64,000 nt of DNA from Pseudolysobacter sp964466115 (lineage in GTDB: Bacteria; Pseudomonadota; Gammaproteobacteria; Xanthomonadales; Rhodanobacteraceae): contig CAYXMH010000011.1 in the NCBI GenBank assembly GCA_964466115.1, forward strand, positions 1-64,000, written 5' to 3'. Of the stretch, positions 7,691 to 16,204 are shown in pieces; the first letter of the stretch is position 1, and the number at the start of each line of letters is the position of its first letter. The position numbers were made by a program, and so were the translations under genes. The notes under the pieces are model-generated. The model was not told the origin of the DNA and searched no databases. It worked only from the letters and a program-made list of their open reading frames with translations.

Positions 7691-9355
7691 ATGACACCCC
7701 TGATATTTGTTACCGGCGGCGTTGTGTCCTCTCTTGGTAAGGGCATCGCTTCGGCCTCCTTGGCAGCGCTACTCGAAGCCCGCGGATTGCGCGTCACGCT
7801 GATGAAGCTCGACCCCTACATCAATGTGGATCCTGGGACGATGAGCCCGTTCCAGCACGGTGAGGTCTATGTCACCGACGATGGCGCCGAAACCGATCTT
7901 GATTTGGGTCATTACGAACGCTTCGTGCGCACTCGGCTGACCGGTAAAAATTCGATCACTACCGGCAAGATTTATGAATCGGTGATCCGCAAAGAGCGAC
8001 GCGGGGATTATTTGGGTGCAACGGTGCAAGTTATCCCGCATATCACCGATGAGATTAAACAGTGCATTTACGAGGCAACGCGCGGTTACGACATTGGTTT
8101 GGTCGAAATCGGCGGTACGGTTGGCGATATTGAATCTCTACCGTTTCTAGAAGCCATTCGCCAAATTCGCATTGAACATGGCCCGGAACACTCGATGTTC
8201 ATCCATCTCACGCTGGTGCCATTTATCAAAGCGGCCGGTGAGATCAAAACCAAACCCACGCAGCATTCGGTTAAGGAGCTGCGTTCCATTGGTATTCAGC
8301 CGGATATTTTGCTGTGTCGCTGCGAGCATCCTCTGCCGCAGGCGGAGCGGCGCAAAATTGCGCTGTTCACCAATGTGCCAGAAAAAGCCGTAATTTCGGC
8401 GGTGGACGTGGAAACCATTTATAAGTTGCCGTTGTGGTTGCATGCGCAGGGTCTCGATCAAATCGTGGTTGAGCGCATGCAGCTTGGCGCTAAGCCGGCC
8501 GATTTGACCGAATGGGAGCGCACGGTGGCCGCGGCCGAGCACCCAAAAGACGAAGTGACGATCGCCATCATCGGTAAGTACGTTGAGCATAAAGACGCTT
8601 ATAAATCCTTGGGTGAGGCGTTGCGCCACGGTGGGCTCAAGCAGGCGACCAAGGTTCATCTTAATTGGATTGAATCGGAGCAGATCGAAGCCCAAGGCGC
8701 GCAGGTGTTAGCGGGTGCCGATGGCATTCTGGTGCCGGGCGGGTTTGGCAAGCGCGGTTTTGAAGGCAAGATCCAAGCAGCGCACTATGCGCGCATGAAT
8801 CGAATTCCGTATTTTGGCATTTGTTATGGAATGCACGCGGCCGTGGTCGATTTTGCCCGCTCCGTCGCCGGATTGGATCAGGCCAATTCCAGCGAGAACG
8901 ATAAATCGACTAAGCATCCGGTCATTGCATTAATTACGGAATGGACCACCAACACCGGTGGTATTGAACGGCGTGATGAAACCTCCGACAAGGGCGGCAC
9001 CATGCGGCTTGGCGCGCAAGAGTGCCGGCTTAAGGCGGGTACGCATGCGCACGAGTTATACGGCCAGGACGTAATCCGCGAGCGCCATCGCCACCGCTAT
9101 GAATTCAACAACCGCTATCGTGCGCAGTTTGAGGCACTGGGCTTGGTGATTGCCGGCGTCTCGATGGACGACGTCTTGGTTGAAATGATCGAAATTAAGG
9201 ACCATCCGTGGTTTGTGGCCTGCCAATTTCATCCGGAATTCACCTCCACCCCCCGCGATGGGCACCCCTTATTCAATGGGTTCATCGGCGCGGCTAGGCA
9301 GTACAAAGCGGTTCGCAATGCCCCGGCCTTGGCGGCCAAGGGTGCGGCGGCATGA
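7691..9355 (+). CDS. pyrG: CTP synthase
   Basis: Makes CTP from UTP using ATP and glutamine, the last step of de novo pyrimidine synthesis. The 554-residue product has the full synthetase domain (FVTGGVVSSLGKGIASAS at the start, then HYERF and ESLPFLEA) and a class I glutaminase domain. The glutaminase carries the nucleophile in GICYGMHAAV and the catalytic His-Glu in CQFHPEF. The common GICLGMQ is GICYGMH here, a mild variation that keeps the Cys. The ATG of MTPLIFVTGG is chosen over an upstream in-frame ATG because family members start there. The gene overlaps kdsA by four bases (ATGA) and opens a seven-gene run. Confidence 0.98.
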   Translation: MTPLIFVTGGVVSSLGKGIASASLAALLEARGLRVTLMKLDPYINVDPGTMSPFQHGEVYVTDDGAETDLDLGHYERFVRTRLTGKNSITTGKIYESVIRKERRGDYLGATVQVIPHITDEIKQCIYEATRGYDIGLVEIGGTVGDIESLPFLEAIRQIRIEHGPEHSMFIHLTLVPFIKAAGEIKTKPTQHSVKELRSIGIQPDILLCRCEHPLPQAERRKIALFTNVPEKAVISAVDVETIYKLPLWLHAQGLDQIVVERMQLGAKPADLTEWERTVAAAEHPKDEVTIAIIGKYVEHKDAYKSLGEALRHGGLKQATKVHLNWIESEQIEAQGAQVLAGADGILVPGGFGKRGFEGKIQAAHYARMNRIPYFGICYGMHAAVVDFARSVAGLDQANSSENDKSTKHPVIALITEWTTNTGGIERRDETSDKGGTMRLGAQECRLKAGTHAHELYGQDVIRERHRHRYEFNNRYRAQFEALGLVIAGVSMDDVLVEMIEIKDHPWFVACQFHPEFTSTPRDGHPLFNGFIGAARQYKAVRNAPALAAKGAAA

Positions 9356-10185
9356 AGTTGTGCGGTTTTGAGATCGGGCTTGATCGGCCGTTTTTTTTAA
9401 TCGCAGGTCCGTGTGTGATCGAGTCCGAGCAATTGGCTCTGGATACGGCGGGCACGCTTAAGGAAATTACCACCCATTTAGGCATTCCGTTTATCTACAA
9501 AAGCTCGTTCGACAAAGCCAACCGCTCATCCGTCAGTGGTTATCGTGGGCTTGGTATTGAGGAAGGTCTGCGTATTTTGGCCAAGGTGAAACACCAGATC
9601 GGTGTGCCAATACTTACCGATGTGCACGAATACACACCGCTAAACGAAGTGGCTGCGGTGGTTGACGTGCTGCAAACGCCGGCGTTTTTGTGCCGGCAAA
9701 CCGATTTCATCCAAGCAGTTTGCGCCGTGGGTAAACCGGTGAACATTAAAAAAGGCCAATTTCTCGCGCCCTGGGATATGCAACACGTGGTGGCCAAGGC
9801 CAAATCCACCGGCAATCACCACATTATGGTTTGTGAGCGCGGCGTTTCGTTTGGGTATAACAATTTGGTTTCGGACATGCGCGCGTTGGCCATATTGCGT
9901 GAAACGGAGTGCCCCGTGGTGTTTGACGCGACCCATTCCGTGCAGTTGCCGGGTGGGCAGGGCGATAAATCCGGTGGTCAGCGCCAATTTGTTCCGGTAT
10001 TGGCGCGCGCCGCCATGGCGGTTGGGGTTTCGGGCCTTTTTATGGAAACCCATCCCAACCCCGAAAAAGCATTAAGTGATGGACCAAACTCTTGGCCGTT
10101 AAATGAGATAAAAGAACTTCTTCAGGTATTATGTGAAATTGATACCACGATCAAAAAGCATCGTTTTCCAGAAACCGCACATTAA
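9352..10185 (+). CDS. kdsA: 3-deoxy-8-phosphooctulonate synthase (KDO8P synthase)
   Basis: Condenses phosphoenolpyruvate with arabinose 5-phosphate to KDO 8-phosphate, the precursor of the lipopolysaccharide inner core. The 277-residue TIM barrel carries KSSFDKANRSS, FLCRQTD, GQFLAPWD, FGYNNLVSDMR, ATHSVQLPGGQGDKSGG and FMETHPNPEKALSDG. The N-terminal strand reads FFLIAGPCVIESE. The Cys in GPC occupies the place of the metal-ligand Cys of the metal-dependent class (Aquifex type), where the E. coli enzyme has Asn. The GQFLAPWD segment also matches that class. Metal dependence is therefore predicted from established knowledge of the two classes. It overlaps pyrG and lies 23 bases before eno. 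Confidence 0.97.
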   Translation: MKLCGFEIGLDRPFFLIAGPCVIESEQLALDTAGTLKEITTHLGIPFIYKSSFDKANRSSVSGYRGLGIEEGLRILAKVKHQIGVPILTDVHEYTPLNEVAAVVDVLQTPAFLCRQTDFIQAVCAVGKPVNIKKGQFLAPWDMQHVVAKAKSTGNHHIMVCERGVSFGYNNLVSDMRALAILRETECPVVFDATHSVQLPGGQGDKSGGQRQFVPVLARAAMAVGVSGLFMETHPNPEKALSDGPNSWPLNEIKELLQVLCEIDTTIKKHRFPETAH

Positions 10186-10208
10186 CCCATGGCCTACGTG
10201 TAATTACT

Positions 10209-11513
10209 ATGTCGCAGATCGCCCGCATTCATGCCCGTGAAATTCTCGATTCCCGTGGTAACCCGACGCTCGAGGCTGAGGTTACTTTAACTAGTGGACA
10301 TAGTGGCCGCGCCGCCGTTCCCAGTGGCGCATCGACCGGTTCCCGCGAGGCCGTGGAATTGCGCGATGGCGATAAAACGCGTTATTTCGGCAAAGGGGTA
10401 AAAATGGCGGTGGCAAACGTCAATCAAACCATTGCGCAAGCGTTGCAAGGCGCTGATGCGTTTGCCCAAGCGGAGCTTGACCGGCGTTTGATTGCATTGG
10501 ATGGCACGCCGAATAAGAGTCGATTGGGCGCCAATGCACTGCTCGGCGTATCGCTGGCCACGGCGCATGCGGCCGCCGCGGCAAAAAACATGCCGTTGTG
10601 GAAGTATATTGCCAACGGCCGAACCGCTATGCTGCCGGTACCGATGATGAACATCATTAACGGCGGGGCGCACGCGGACAATAACGTTGATCTGCAGGAA
10701 TTTATGATATTGCCGGTCGGAAGCCCAAGCTTTGCCGAAGCCGTGCGCTGCGGGGCGGAGATATTTCATGCCCTGAAAAGCGTGCTGAAAGGGCGCGGAT
10801 TGGCGACCGCCGTTGGCGACGAAGGCGGTTTTGCACCCGACCTTAAATCCAACGAGGAAGCGATCGAGGTGATTTTGGAAGCCATTGGTCGAACCGGTTA
10901 CCGACCCGGTGTGGAGGTATTCTTAGGCGTGGACGCTGCCGCAACCGAATTCTTTGAGAACGGCAAGTACAATCTCAAAGGAGAAGGGAAACGGTTAAGT
11001 TCGGAACAGCTGGTCGATTTTTTTGCAAAATGGTGTGCGATGTATCCGATCATATCAATTGAGGATGCGATGGCAGAGAGCGACTGGGAAGGCTGGAAAA
11101 CATTGACCGACACCTTGGGCGAAAAAGTTCAGCTGGTGGGCGACGATGTTTTTGTCACTAACCCTACGATTTTTCAAGAGGGCATACAGAAAGGCATCGG
11201 CAACGCCATTTTGATTAAACTCAACCAAATCGGCACATTGACCGAAACCCTGGAAGCAATTGCCATGGCCGAGAAGGCCAAATACGCGGCGGTTGTATCG
11301 CATCGATCTGGCGAAACCGAGGACACCAGCATTGCCGATTTATCGGTATCGACATCGGCCACGCAGATAAAAACCGGTTCGCTATGCCGCTCGGATCGGG
11401 TTGCGAAATACAATCAGTTGTTGCGGATTGAGGAAACATTGGGGAATACTGCGCGTTATGCGGGTCGTGCGGCCTTTCCGATAGGGCCGATCGATGGTGG
11501 ACAAACCCGGTAG
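10209..11513 (+). CDS. eno: Enolase
   Basis: Interconverts 2-phosphoglycerate and phosphoenolpyruvate; in many gammaproteobacteria it is also a partner of the RNA degradosome. The 434-residue product is standard length, with AREILDSRGNPTLEAEV at the start, the loop PSGASTGSREAVELRDGD, the catalytic Glu in GDEGGFAPD, metal ligands in SIEDAMAE and GDDVFVTN, the catalytic Lys in LIKLNQIGTLTET, and SHRSGETEDTSIADL. The plus-strand arrangement pyrG-kdsA-eno-ftsB is conserved across gammaproteobacteria, here with short gaps. Confidence 0.99.
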   Translation: MSQIARIHAREILDSRGNPTLEAEVTLTSGHSGRAAVPSGASTGSREAVELRDGDKTRYFGKGVKMAVANVNQTIAQALQGADAFAQAELDRRLIALDGTPNKSRLGANALLGVSLATAHAAAAAKNMPLWKYIANGRTAMLPVPMMNIINGGAHADNNVDLQEFMILPVGSPSFAEAVRCGAEIFHALKSVLKGRGLATAVGDEGGFAPDLKSNEEAIEVILEAIGRTGYRPGVEVFLGVDAAATEFFENGKYNLKGEGKRLSSEQLVDFFAKWCAMYPIISIEDAMAESDWEGWKTLTDTLGEKVQLVGDDVFVTNPTIFQEGIQKGIGNAILIKLNQIGTLTETLEAIAMAEKAKYAAVVSHRSGETEDTSIADLSVSTSATQIKTGSLCRSDRVAKYNQLLRIEETLGNTARYAGRAAFPIGPIDGGQTR

Positions 11514-11523
11514 GTTTTAGAGC

Positions 11524-11832
11524 GTGTTGCGCTATATTGCGCTGATTTTATTGGTGTTATTACTTGCTCTGGAGATTAAGCTCTGGGCTGGCCCTGGTGG
11601 TATTCACGAAGTTTGGCGCCTGAAAGAGCAAGTTTTGGAGCAAGCCCAAGAAAATGCCAAGCTGAAACAACGCAATGAGATTCTTTCAGCCGAAGTGGAC
11701 GATTTGAAAAATGGAAAAGAGGCAATCGAGGAACGCGCGCGCTCGGATTTGGGTTTAATCAAGCCGGGAGAAACGTTTTACCAAGTGGTTGAACCTGTAT
11801 CCGCTGAAAAGAAGAGCAACGATGGCAAATGA
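11524..11832 (+). CDS. ftsB: Cell division protein FtsB
   Basis: Small bitopic inner-membrane protein that joins FtsL and FtsQ in the divisome and helps activate septal peptidoglycan synthesis. The 102-residue product has one N-terminal membrane helix (YIALILLVLLLALEIKLW), then a heptad-patterned coiled coil (about residues 30-70, VWRLKEQVLEQAQENAKLKQ) and the conserved ERARSDLGLIKPGETFYQVV end. The start is GTG at 11524 or the next codon, TTG; neither has a strong Shine-Dalgarno. It follows eno by ten bases and overlaps the ispD start by 11 bases. Confidence 0.95.
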   Translation: MLRYIALILLVLLLALEIKLWAGPGGIHEVWRLKEQVLEQAQENAKLKQRNEILSAEVDDLKNGKEAIEERARSDLGLIKPGETFYQVVEPVSAEKKSNDGK

Positions 11833-12535
11833 CATTTCAATCAATGCCCAAAGACTCTGGTGTGTGGTTCCGGCAGCCGGACACGGCGCCCGCTTCGGTA
11901 GTGAAATTCCAAAACAATACACTCTATTGGCCGGCAAACCATTGTTGCTGCACACGTTGGAGCGATTGGCGGCGCAGCGAGAAATCATCGGTCTCGTCGT
12001 CGTTATTGCTCCGGACGATCCGCACTGGCCAGGATACACCGAGCTTGGCGGCAAACCGGTGTTGACGGCGATGGGTGCCGATCGTCGCGCCGACTCGGTG
12101 CTGGCAGGCCTTGCCGCCCTACCGGCGAGTGTCGCAGATAAAGATTTCGTGTTAGTGCACGACGCCGCGCGCCCCTGCGTGCGGCATGCCGACATCACCC
12201 GTCTAATTCAGCTGTCATGCCAGGACGACGGCGGTCTGTTGGCCGCACCGGTGCAGGATACCCTCAAGGTGGCCGATGCCGAATTGCGCAGCGCGAGCAC
12301 CGAGGCGCGTGAGATGCGTTGGCGTGCTTTCACACCGCAATTGTTCCGGCGCGGGGATTTGGTTGATGCCTTAGAGAATGCGCGTCAAGCGGGCGTCAAG
12401 GTGACCGATGAGGCGATGGCCCTGGAGCGGGTGGGCAAACGCCCGCGCCTGATCGAAGGCAGTGACGACAATATCAAGATTACAACGCGAGCCGACCTGG
12501 CGTTGGCTGAGTTTATTCTTGGGCGTATGTTTTAG
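11822..12535 (+). CDS. ispD: 2-C-methyl-D-erythritol 4-phosphate cytidylyltransferase
   Basis: Third step of the MEP isoprenoid pathway: CTP plus MEP to CDP-ME. The 237-residue product carries the nucleotidyltransferase signature VVPAAGHGARFGSEIPKQY, VHDAARPCV, and GSDDNIKITTRADLALAE. The ATG of MANDISINAQRLW is used; an upstream in-frame ATG lies inside ftsB. CTP made by PyrG, encoded at the head of the same run, is its co-substrate. It is followed by ispF after a 34-base gap that contains a small hairpin. Confidence 0.97.
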   Translation: MANDISINAQRLWCVVPAAGHGARFGSEIPKQYTLLAGKPLLLHTLERLAAQREIIGLVVVIAPDDPHWPGYTELGGKPVLTAMGADRRADSVLAGLAALPASVADKDFVLVHDAARPCVRHADITRLIQLSCQDDGGLLAAPVQDTLKVADAELRSASTEAREMRWRAFTPQLFRRGDLVDALENARQAGVKVTDEAMALERVGKRPRLIEGSDDNIKITTRADLALAEFILGRMF

Positions 12536-12551
12536 CACGCACCTGCGTGCT
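12534..12551 (+). other. Short perfect hairpin between ispD and ispF
   Basis: AGCACGCA and TGCGTGCT flank a two-base centre (CC), so a seven-pair stem with a four-base loop is likely. No run of T follows, so it is not a canonical terminator. It overlaps the last bases of the ispD stop codon and could affect transcript processing or ispF expression. Confidence 0.4.
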
Positions 12552-12569
12552 TGAAGAATAGGACCATCG

Positions 12570-13043
12570 ATGCGCATCGGCCAAGGTTATGACGTACACG
12601 CATTCGGTCCCGGTAACCGTGTGGTTTTAGGCGGTGTCAACATCGAGCACGAATACAGTTTAGTCGCCCATTCCGACGGCGACGTGGTGATTCATGCGCT
12701 GTGCGATGCGCTGTTGGGTGCGTTGGCATTGGGCGATATCGGCCAGCATTTTCCGCCCACGGACGAGCGCTGGCGCGGCATTGATAGCCGCGTACTGTTG
12801 CGCGAAGTAAACGCCATGTTGTCCAAGCGCGGTTATCGTTTGGGCAATGCCGATGTGACCGTTCTCTGCGAACGCCCAAAGATCGCCCCGTTTGTACCAG
12901 CCATGCGCGCGGCGCTAGCCATCGACATGAATTGCGCCATCGAGCAAGTTAGTGTGAAAGCCACTACCAGCGAAAAACTCGGCTTCATCGGACGTGAAGA
13001 AGGCGTCGCGGCGTTTGCAGTAGCCTTATTGGTGGCAGACTGA
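12570..13043 (+). CDS. ispF: 2-C-methyl-D-erythritol 2,4-cyclodiphosphate synthase
   Basis: Fifth MEP-pathway step, cyclising CDP-ME 2-phosphate with loss of CMP. At 157 residues it has normal length. It opens with MRIGQGYDVHAF (zinc ligands in DVH), and has HSDGDVVIHALCDALLGA, LGDIGQHFPPTD and KATTSEKLGFIGR. AGGA seven bases before the ATG acts as the ribosome binding site. ispD and ispF stand as separate neighbouring genes, not as the fused form of some other proteobacteria. Confidence 0.98.
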   Translation: MRIGQGYDVHAFGPGNRVVLGGVNIEHEYSLVAHSDGDVVIHALCDALLGALALGDIGQHFPPTDERWRGIDSRVLLREVNAMLSKRGYRLGNADVTVLCERPKIAPFVPAMRAALAIDMNCAIEQVSVKATTSEKLGFIGREEGVAAFAVALLVAD

Positions 13044-13051
13044 ATTACTCA

Positions 13052-14101
13052 TTGCATCTGCAGTCATCTACGCCGGACGCGAAGGCATTGACGGAGCAAC
13101 GGTTGCCTACCGCGCATGGCGCAGTACCGTTGCGTGCTCGGATACGAGTCGTTCCCGAGGATTTTTTTGTCGAGGAAGATCTCGGCTTCGCGCCGAGTGG
13201 TGGTGGCGAGCACTCATTCGTGTCTATAGAAAAACGAGGCGCGAATACCGAAGGGGTGGCACGCCAATTAGCGGCATTCGCCGGTATACCGGCCAAATCG
13301 GTTAGTTTTGCCGGCCTAAAAGACCGCCACGCGTTGACCCGCCAAACGTTTTCATTGCATCTGCCGGGTAAAGACGATCCCGACTGGGAAAAATTTTGCC
13401 ATCCGGATATCCGTATTCTTGGGTTCACCCGACATCACCGAAAATTGAAACGCGGCGCGTTGGCCGGCAACCGTTTTCGCATTGTGTTACGTGAAGTGCA
13501 GGGTGATCGTGAGCAAGCGCAGTTTCGCATGCAGGCAATCGCTGCTCGAGGTGTGCCAAATTATTTCGGTGAGCAACGTTTTGGCTTCGATGGCGCTAAT
13601 GTCACGCGCGCCAGCGCCATGTTTGCTGGACGCCGCGTGCAGCGTCAGGAGCAAGGAATGTTATTGTCGGCCGCGCGCTCGCACTTGTTCAACCACGTGT
13701 TGGCCCAGCGCGTGATTGCGCAAAGCTGGGACCAGCCATTGGATGGGGATGTTTGGATGTTGCAGGGAACGCATGCGATTTTTGGTCCCGAACCGATCAA
13801 CGATACCTTGCGCGAACGAGTCAAACGCGGCGACATCCATCCCACCGGCGCGATGTGGGGGCGCGGCGAATTGCGCAGTGCAGAGCAAGTAGCGCAATTG
13901 GAACGTGACGTAGCGGAGCGCTATGGCGATTTGGCGCGCGGACTGGAAGCGGCAGGATTGGAGCAGGAACGGCGCGCTTTGCGGGTCCTGCTCAGTGACT
14001 GGCAATTTAATTGGTTGGACGGCGGCAATTTAGAGCTGCGATTTCATCTGCCGGCAGGCAGTTATGCCACGAGTGTTTTGCACGAACTGTGCCATTCTTG
14101 A
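13052..14101 (+). CDS. truD: tRNA pseudouridine(13) synthase TruD
   Basis: Isomerises U13 of certain tRNAs to pseudouridine. The catalytic Asp is in SFAGLKDRHALTRQ; PEDFFVEEDLGF, ARHHRKLKRGALAGNRF-like (HHRKLKRGALAGNRF), GVPNYFGEQRFG and LPAGSYATSVLHEL are all typical. The long form starts at TTG 13052 (349 residues). An internal in-frame TTG at 13103 has a better Shine-Dalgarno (GGAG, six bases upstream) and would give 332 residues beginning MPTAHGAVPL; E. coli TruD length lies between these. No ATG is available. The gene is the last of the plus-strand run after ispF. Confidence 0.94.
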   Translation: MHLQSSTPDAKALTEQRLPTAHGAVPLRARIRVVPEDFFVEEDLGFAPSGGGEHSFVSIEKRGANTEGVARQLAAFAGIPAKSVSFAGLKDRHALTRQTFSLHLPGKDDPDWEKFCHPDIRILGFTRHHRKLKRGALAGNRFRIVLREVQGDREQAQFRMQAIAARGVPNYFGEQRFGFDGANVTRASAMFAGRRVQRQEQGMLLSAARSHLFNHVLAQRVIAQSWDQPLDGDVWMLQGTHAIFGPEPINDTLRERVKRGDIHPTGAMWGRGELRSAEQVAQLERDVAERYGDLARGLEAAGLEQERRALRVLLSDWQFNWLDGGNLELRFHLPAGSYATSVLHELCHS

Positions 14102-14228
14102 AACACCATTAATCCCGAAAAAATTGCACGCTTATCGGAATAGCAGCGGCTGGTATGGCGAGCGGCTTATACTGGCTTTGCGGTCGGCTTTAAGTTGTGG
14201 CGATTGCCGGGCCGCATCTCATGGCACC

Positions 14229-14233
14229 GGAGG
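14229..14233 (+). promoter_or_regulatory. Strong ribosome binding site of the small lipoprotein
   Basis: GGAGG stands five bases before the ATG at 14239. It decides the start against an in-frame ATG at 14221 and makes the short frame credible as a gene. Confidence 0.75.
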
Positions 14234-14238
14234 TTACT

Positions 14239-14460
14239 ATGAAACTCGCAAATTTCTTGGTGATAGCGGCTACTAGCATTGCTCTATGCGGGTGCGCTAG
14301 CGATGGTCATAAATCGGGTATGACTCGCAGCGGATTTAATGACGATGTGGACTACGCCAAGATGGCGATCATCACGCGCCAAGCGCGCTTGCGCGGTTAC
14401 GACATCGTATGGATCAATCCGCCACTGAAGGAGAAAGCGGCAAGTTCAGAAAGTCCATAA
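14239..14460 (+). CDS. Small predicted lipoprotein
   Basis: A 73-residue protein of unrecognised family. Residues 1-17 form a lipoprotein signal (MKLANFLVIAATSIALCGC) with Lys early, a hydrophobic core and a C at the end of LCGC as the acylation site. The mature part is about 55 residues and charged, with DDVDYAKMAIITRQARLRG and GYDIVWINPPLKEK. The phrase IVWINPP suggests a folded core rather than low-complexity sequence. A TATACT hexamer at 14168-14173 could be its -10 box. It stands alone after truD and is convergent with the secreted repeat protein. Function unknown; anchoring in the outer or inner membrane is inferred from the signal only. Confidence 0.75.
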   Translation: MKLANFLVIAATSIALCGCASDGHKSGMTRSGFNDDVDYAKMAIITRQARLRGYDIVWINPPLKEKAASSESP

Positions 14461-14547
14461 GTCGTTCGTTTGAGTCAGGACGAGCAATGAGCGGGTGGTT
14501 CTAGTCCGCGCTCAAGTTGGTGGCGTGCTGTACATTTTTGCAACGAG

Positions 14548-15972
14548 TCACTCAAGACTGTCGCGAAAAACGATGTCATCCACGGTGTTTAGATCAAAAC
14601 GGGCAAGCGTAAAATCGTTCGCGCCAGTGGTGGCGGCGCTAAATCCAGCCAGAACGATTTTACCGCCTGTTTGTAGCATCGAGGCATAGGCGAAACTGCT
14701 GCCGCCCGTGCCGGTAATATCCGTTGAAGCCACCCCCGCGTTGCTGCCGAAGTTCGTATCAAAGCTACCATTGTCCAGCAAGCGCCATATAGCGAAATCA
14801 TAGTGCCCACTACTTGAATAACGGATGCCTCCGGTCACGATGAAGCTGCCGTCGCTTTGGGCCATCAGTTGATTGCCGTTGCATTCGACAGGTCCGAGCG
14901 CAACACCGTTGGTGCCAAAGCCGGTCAGTGGTGCGCCGCTGGCATCCATTCTCCATACCAGTTGGTAGCGGACACCGCCAACTATGGTAAAGCCAATGGC
15001 AAATACGCTGCCATCGGTAAGCGTGACTGCGTCGCGCGCGATGTTGGGCGTGCCACCGGTAAAGCCTTGGGTCGCGGCGCCATTGACCCCAAAACCGACC
15101 ACTGGCGTGCCATCTTGATGAACTCGCAACAGCATTAAATTGATCGCACCACCGGTTTGTTCCGATTCGCCGCTAAATTGAATGTCACCGTTGTCTAACT
15201 GACTTACTCGCACGCTGCGATCGGAGTTTACGCCCGGCGTCACCTCGTAATGAACTTCGCCGCCGCTCCCAAAGGTCAAATCGCGGCTGCCATCATCATT
15301 GAGACGAACGAGAGCCAGTTGATAGTCGGTGCTTGACCCGGCGAGTGTGAGCTGATTGGAGAAATCCAACGCCACCAGCAACTTGTTGTCGGGCTGGGGG
15401 AACACGGCATCGACCAAAGTACTCCCCCCTGCACCGAGCGATAGGTGCACAAAACCGGGCGCAAGGTGAGACATTGAATCAACAGAGCCGAAACCCGGGT
15501 CAAGTGTGCCGTCGTTGAGAAGACGTACTACCAAACCCTCATAACTGCCGCCATTAATATCCCCGATTGAACCGCCACCGACAATTTTGCCATCGGGCTG
15601 CACCGCAATGCTGTGAAGGTACTCGACACGAGAAGGATTTGGGGGTGCATTCAAATCAAAGCTGGCAATGCCCATGCTGCCAAAACTGGTATCGAGGAGG
15701 CCATCTGCGGAATAGCGACCGACTGCGAATACCTCGGATAAATCGGTTGCCGAAATGTCGCCTGCGGTGAGGATTTTGCCGTCCTCTTGGGCGGCTATTG
15801 CAATCCAGTTTTCATTCAAGGCGCCTGGTGTGACCGCCATTCCGTTGCTGCCAAAAGTCGAATCGAGTATCGCAGTGGCGCAGCTGATATTGGCTATAAG
15901 TGCGTTGCACAAAAAAGCAATGGATAACGCGAATTTTACATTCGTGCCTAACAAGCCTCTTGATCTAAACAC
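14548..15972 (-). CDS. Secreted delta-60 repeat (beta-propeller-like) protein
   Basis: About 474 residues. Residues 1-34 look like a Sec signal with an Arg/Lys N-region and the core FALSIAFLCNALIANIS, cleaved near CATA. The rest is built of repeats of the delta-60 type, each with a D-x-x-FG-x-G core: LDSTFGSNG, LDTSFGSMG, LDPGFGS, RDLTFGSGG, VVGFGVNG, LTGFGTNG and FDTNFGSN, seven in all, alternating with DGKI-type strands. This predicts a propeller. The protein ends DDIVFRDSLE, a tail resembling that of the other secreted protein of the window (39399-42233). A GTG start at 15972 is chosen for its ribosome binding site; an upstream TTG (16002) would add ten residues. Probably surface or extracellular; binding partner unknown. 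Confidence 0.82.
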   Translation of the reverse strand: MFRSRGLLGTNVKFALSIAFLCNALIANISCATAILDSTFGSNGMAVTPGALNENWIAIAAQEDGKILTAGDISATDLSEVFAVGRYSADGLLDTSFGSMGIASFDLNAPPNPSRVEYLHSIAVQPDGKIVGGGSIGDINGGSYEGLVVRLLNDGTLDPGFGSVDSMSHLAPGFVHLSLGAGGSTLVDAVFPQPDNKLLVALDFSNQLTLAGSSTDYQLALVRLNDDGSRDLTFGSGGEVHYEVTPGVNSDRSVRVSQLDNGDIQFSGESEQTGGAINLMLLRVHQDGTPVVGFGVNGAATQGFTGGTPNIARDAVTLTDGSVFAIGFTIVGGVRYQLVWRMDASGAPLTGFGTNGVALGPVECNGNQLMAQSDGSFIVTGGIRYSSSGHYDFAIWRLLDNGSFDTNFGSNAGVASTDITGTGGSSFAYASMLQTGGKIVLAGFSAATTGANDFTLARFDLNTVDDIVFRDSLE

Positions 15973-15976
15973 AATG

Positions 15977-15982
15977 CCCCTT
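15977..15982 (-). promoter_or_regulatory. Ribosome binding site deciding the delta-60 protein start
   Basis: On the minus strand AAGGGG lies four bases before GTG at 15972. It favours this GTG over the farther TTG and gives a compact signal peptide. Confidence 0.5.
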
Positions 15983-16204
15983 AGTTTCAGTGAGAGCTGC
16001 AATCAAGCAAATGCATAATTCAATCTAAGCGCACTTGTCGATTTTTATACTAGAGTAAAAGAAACCTGAAGATTGTGACCTTTTGTTACGCCACAACGCG
16101 ATGGGTGTTAGGGAATTGTGAGTTTGGCGGCGAGGCGAGATGGAGTTGCTGAAAACGGCTCTAATCCGCGGAATTGTTCTAATGCACGGCTGAATTACGC
16201 AACT

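Noticed and set aside
14461..14547. Terminator between the lipoprotein and the delta-60 gene
   Set aside because: GAGCGG and CCGCGCTC can pair only with bulges and no T-run follows.
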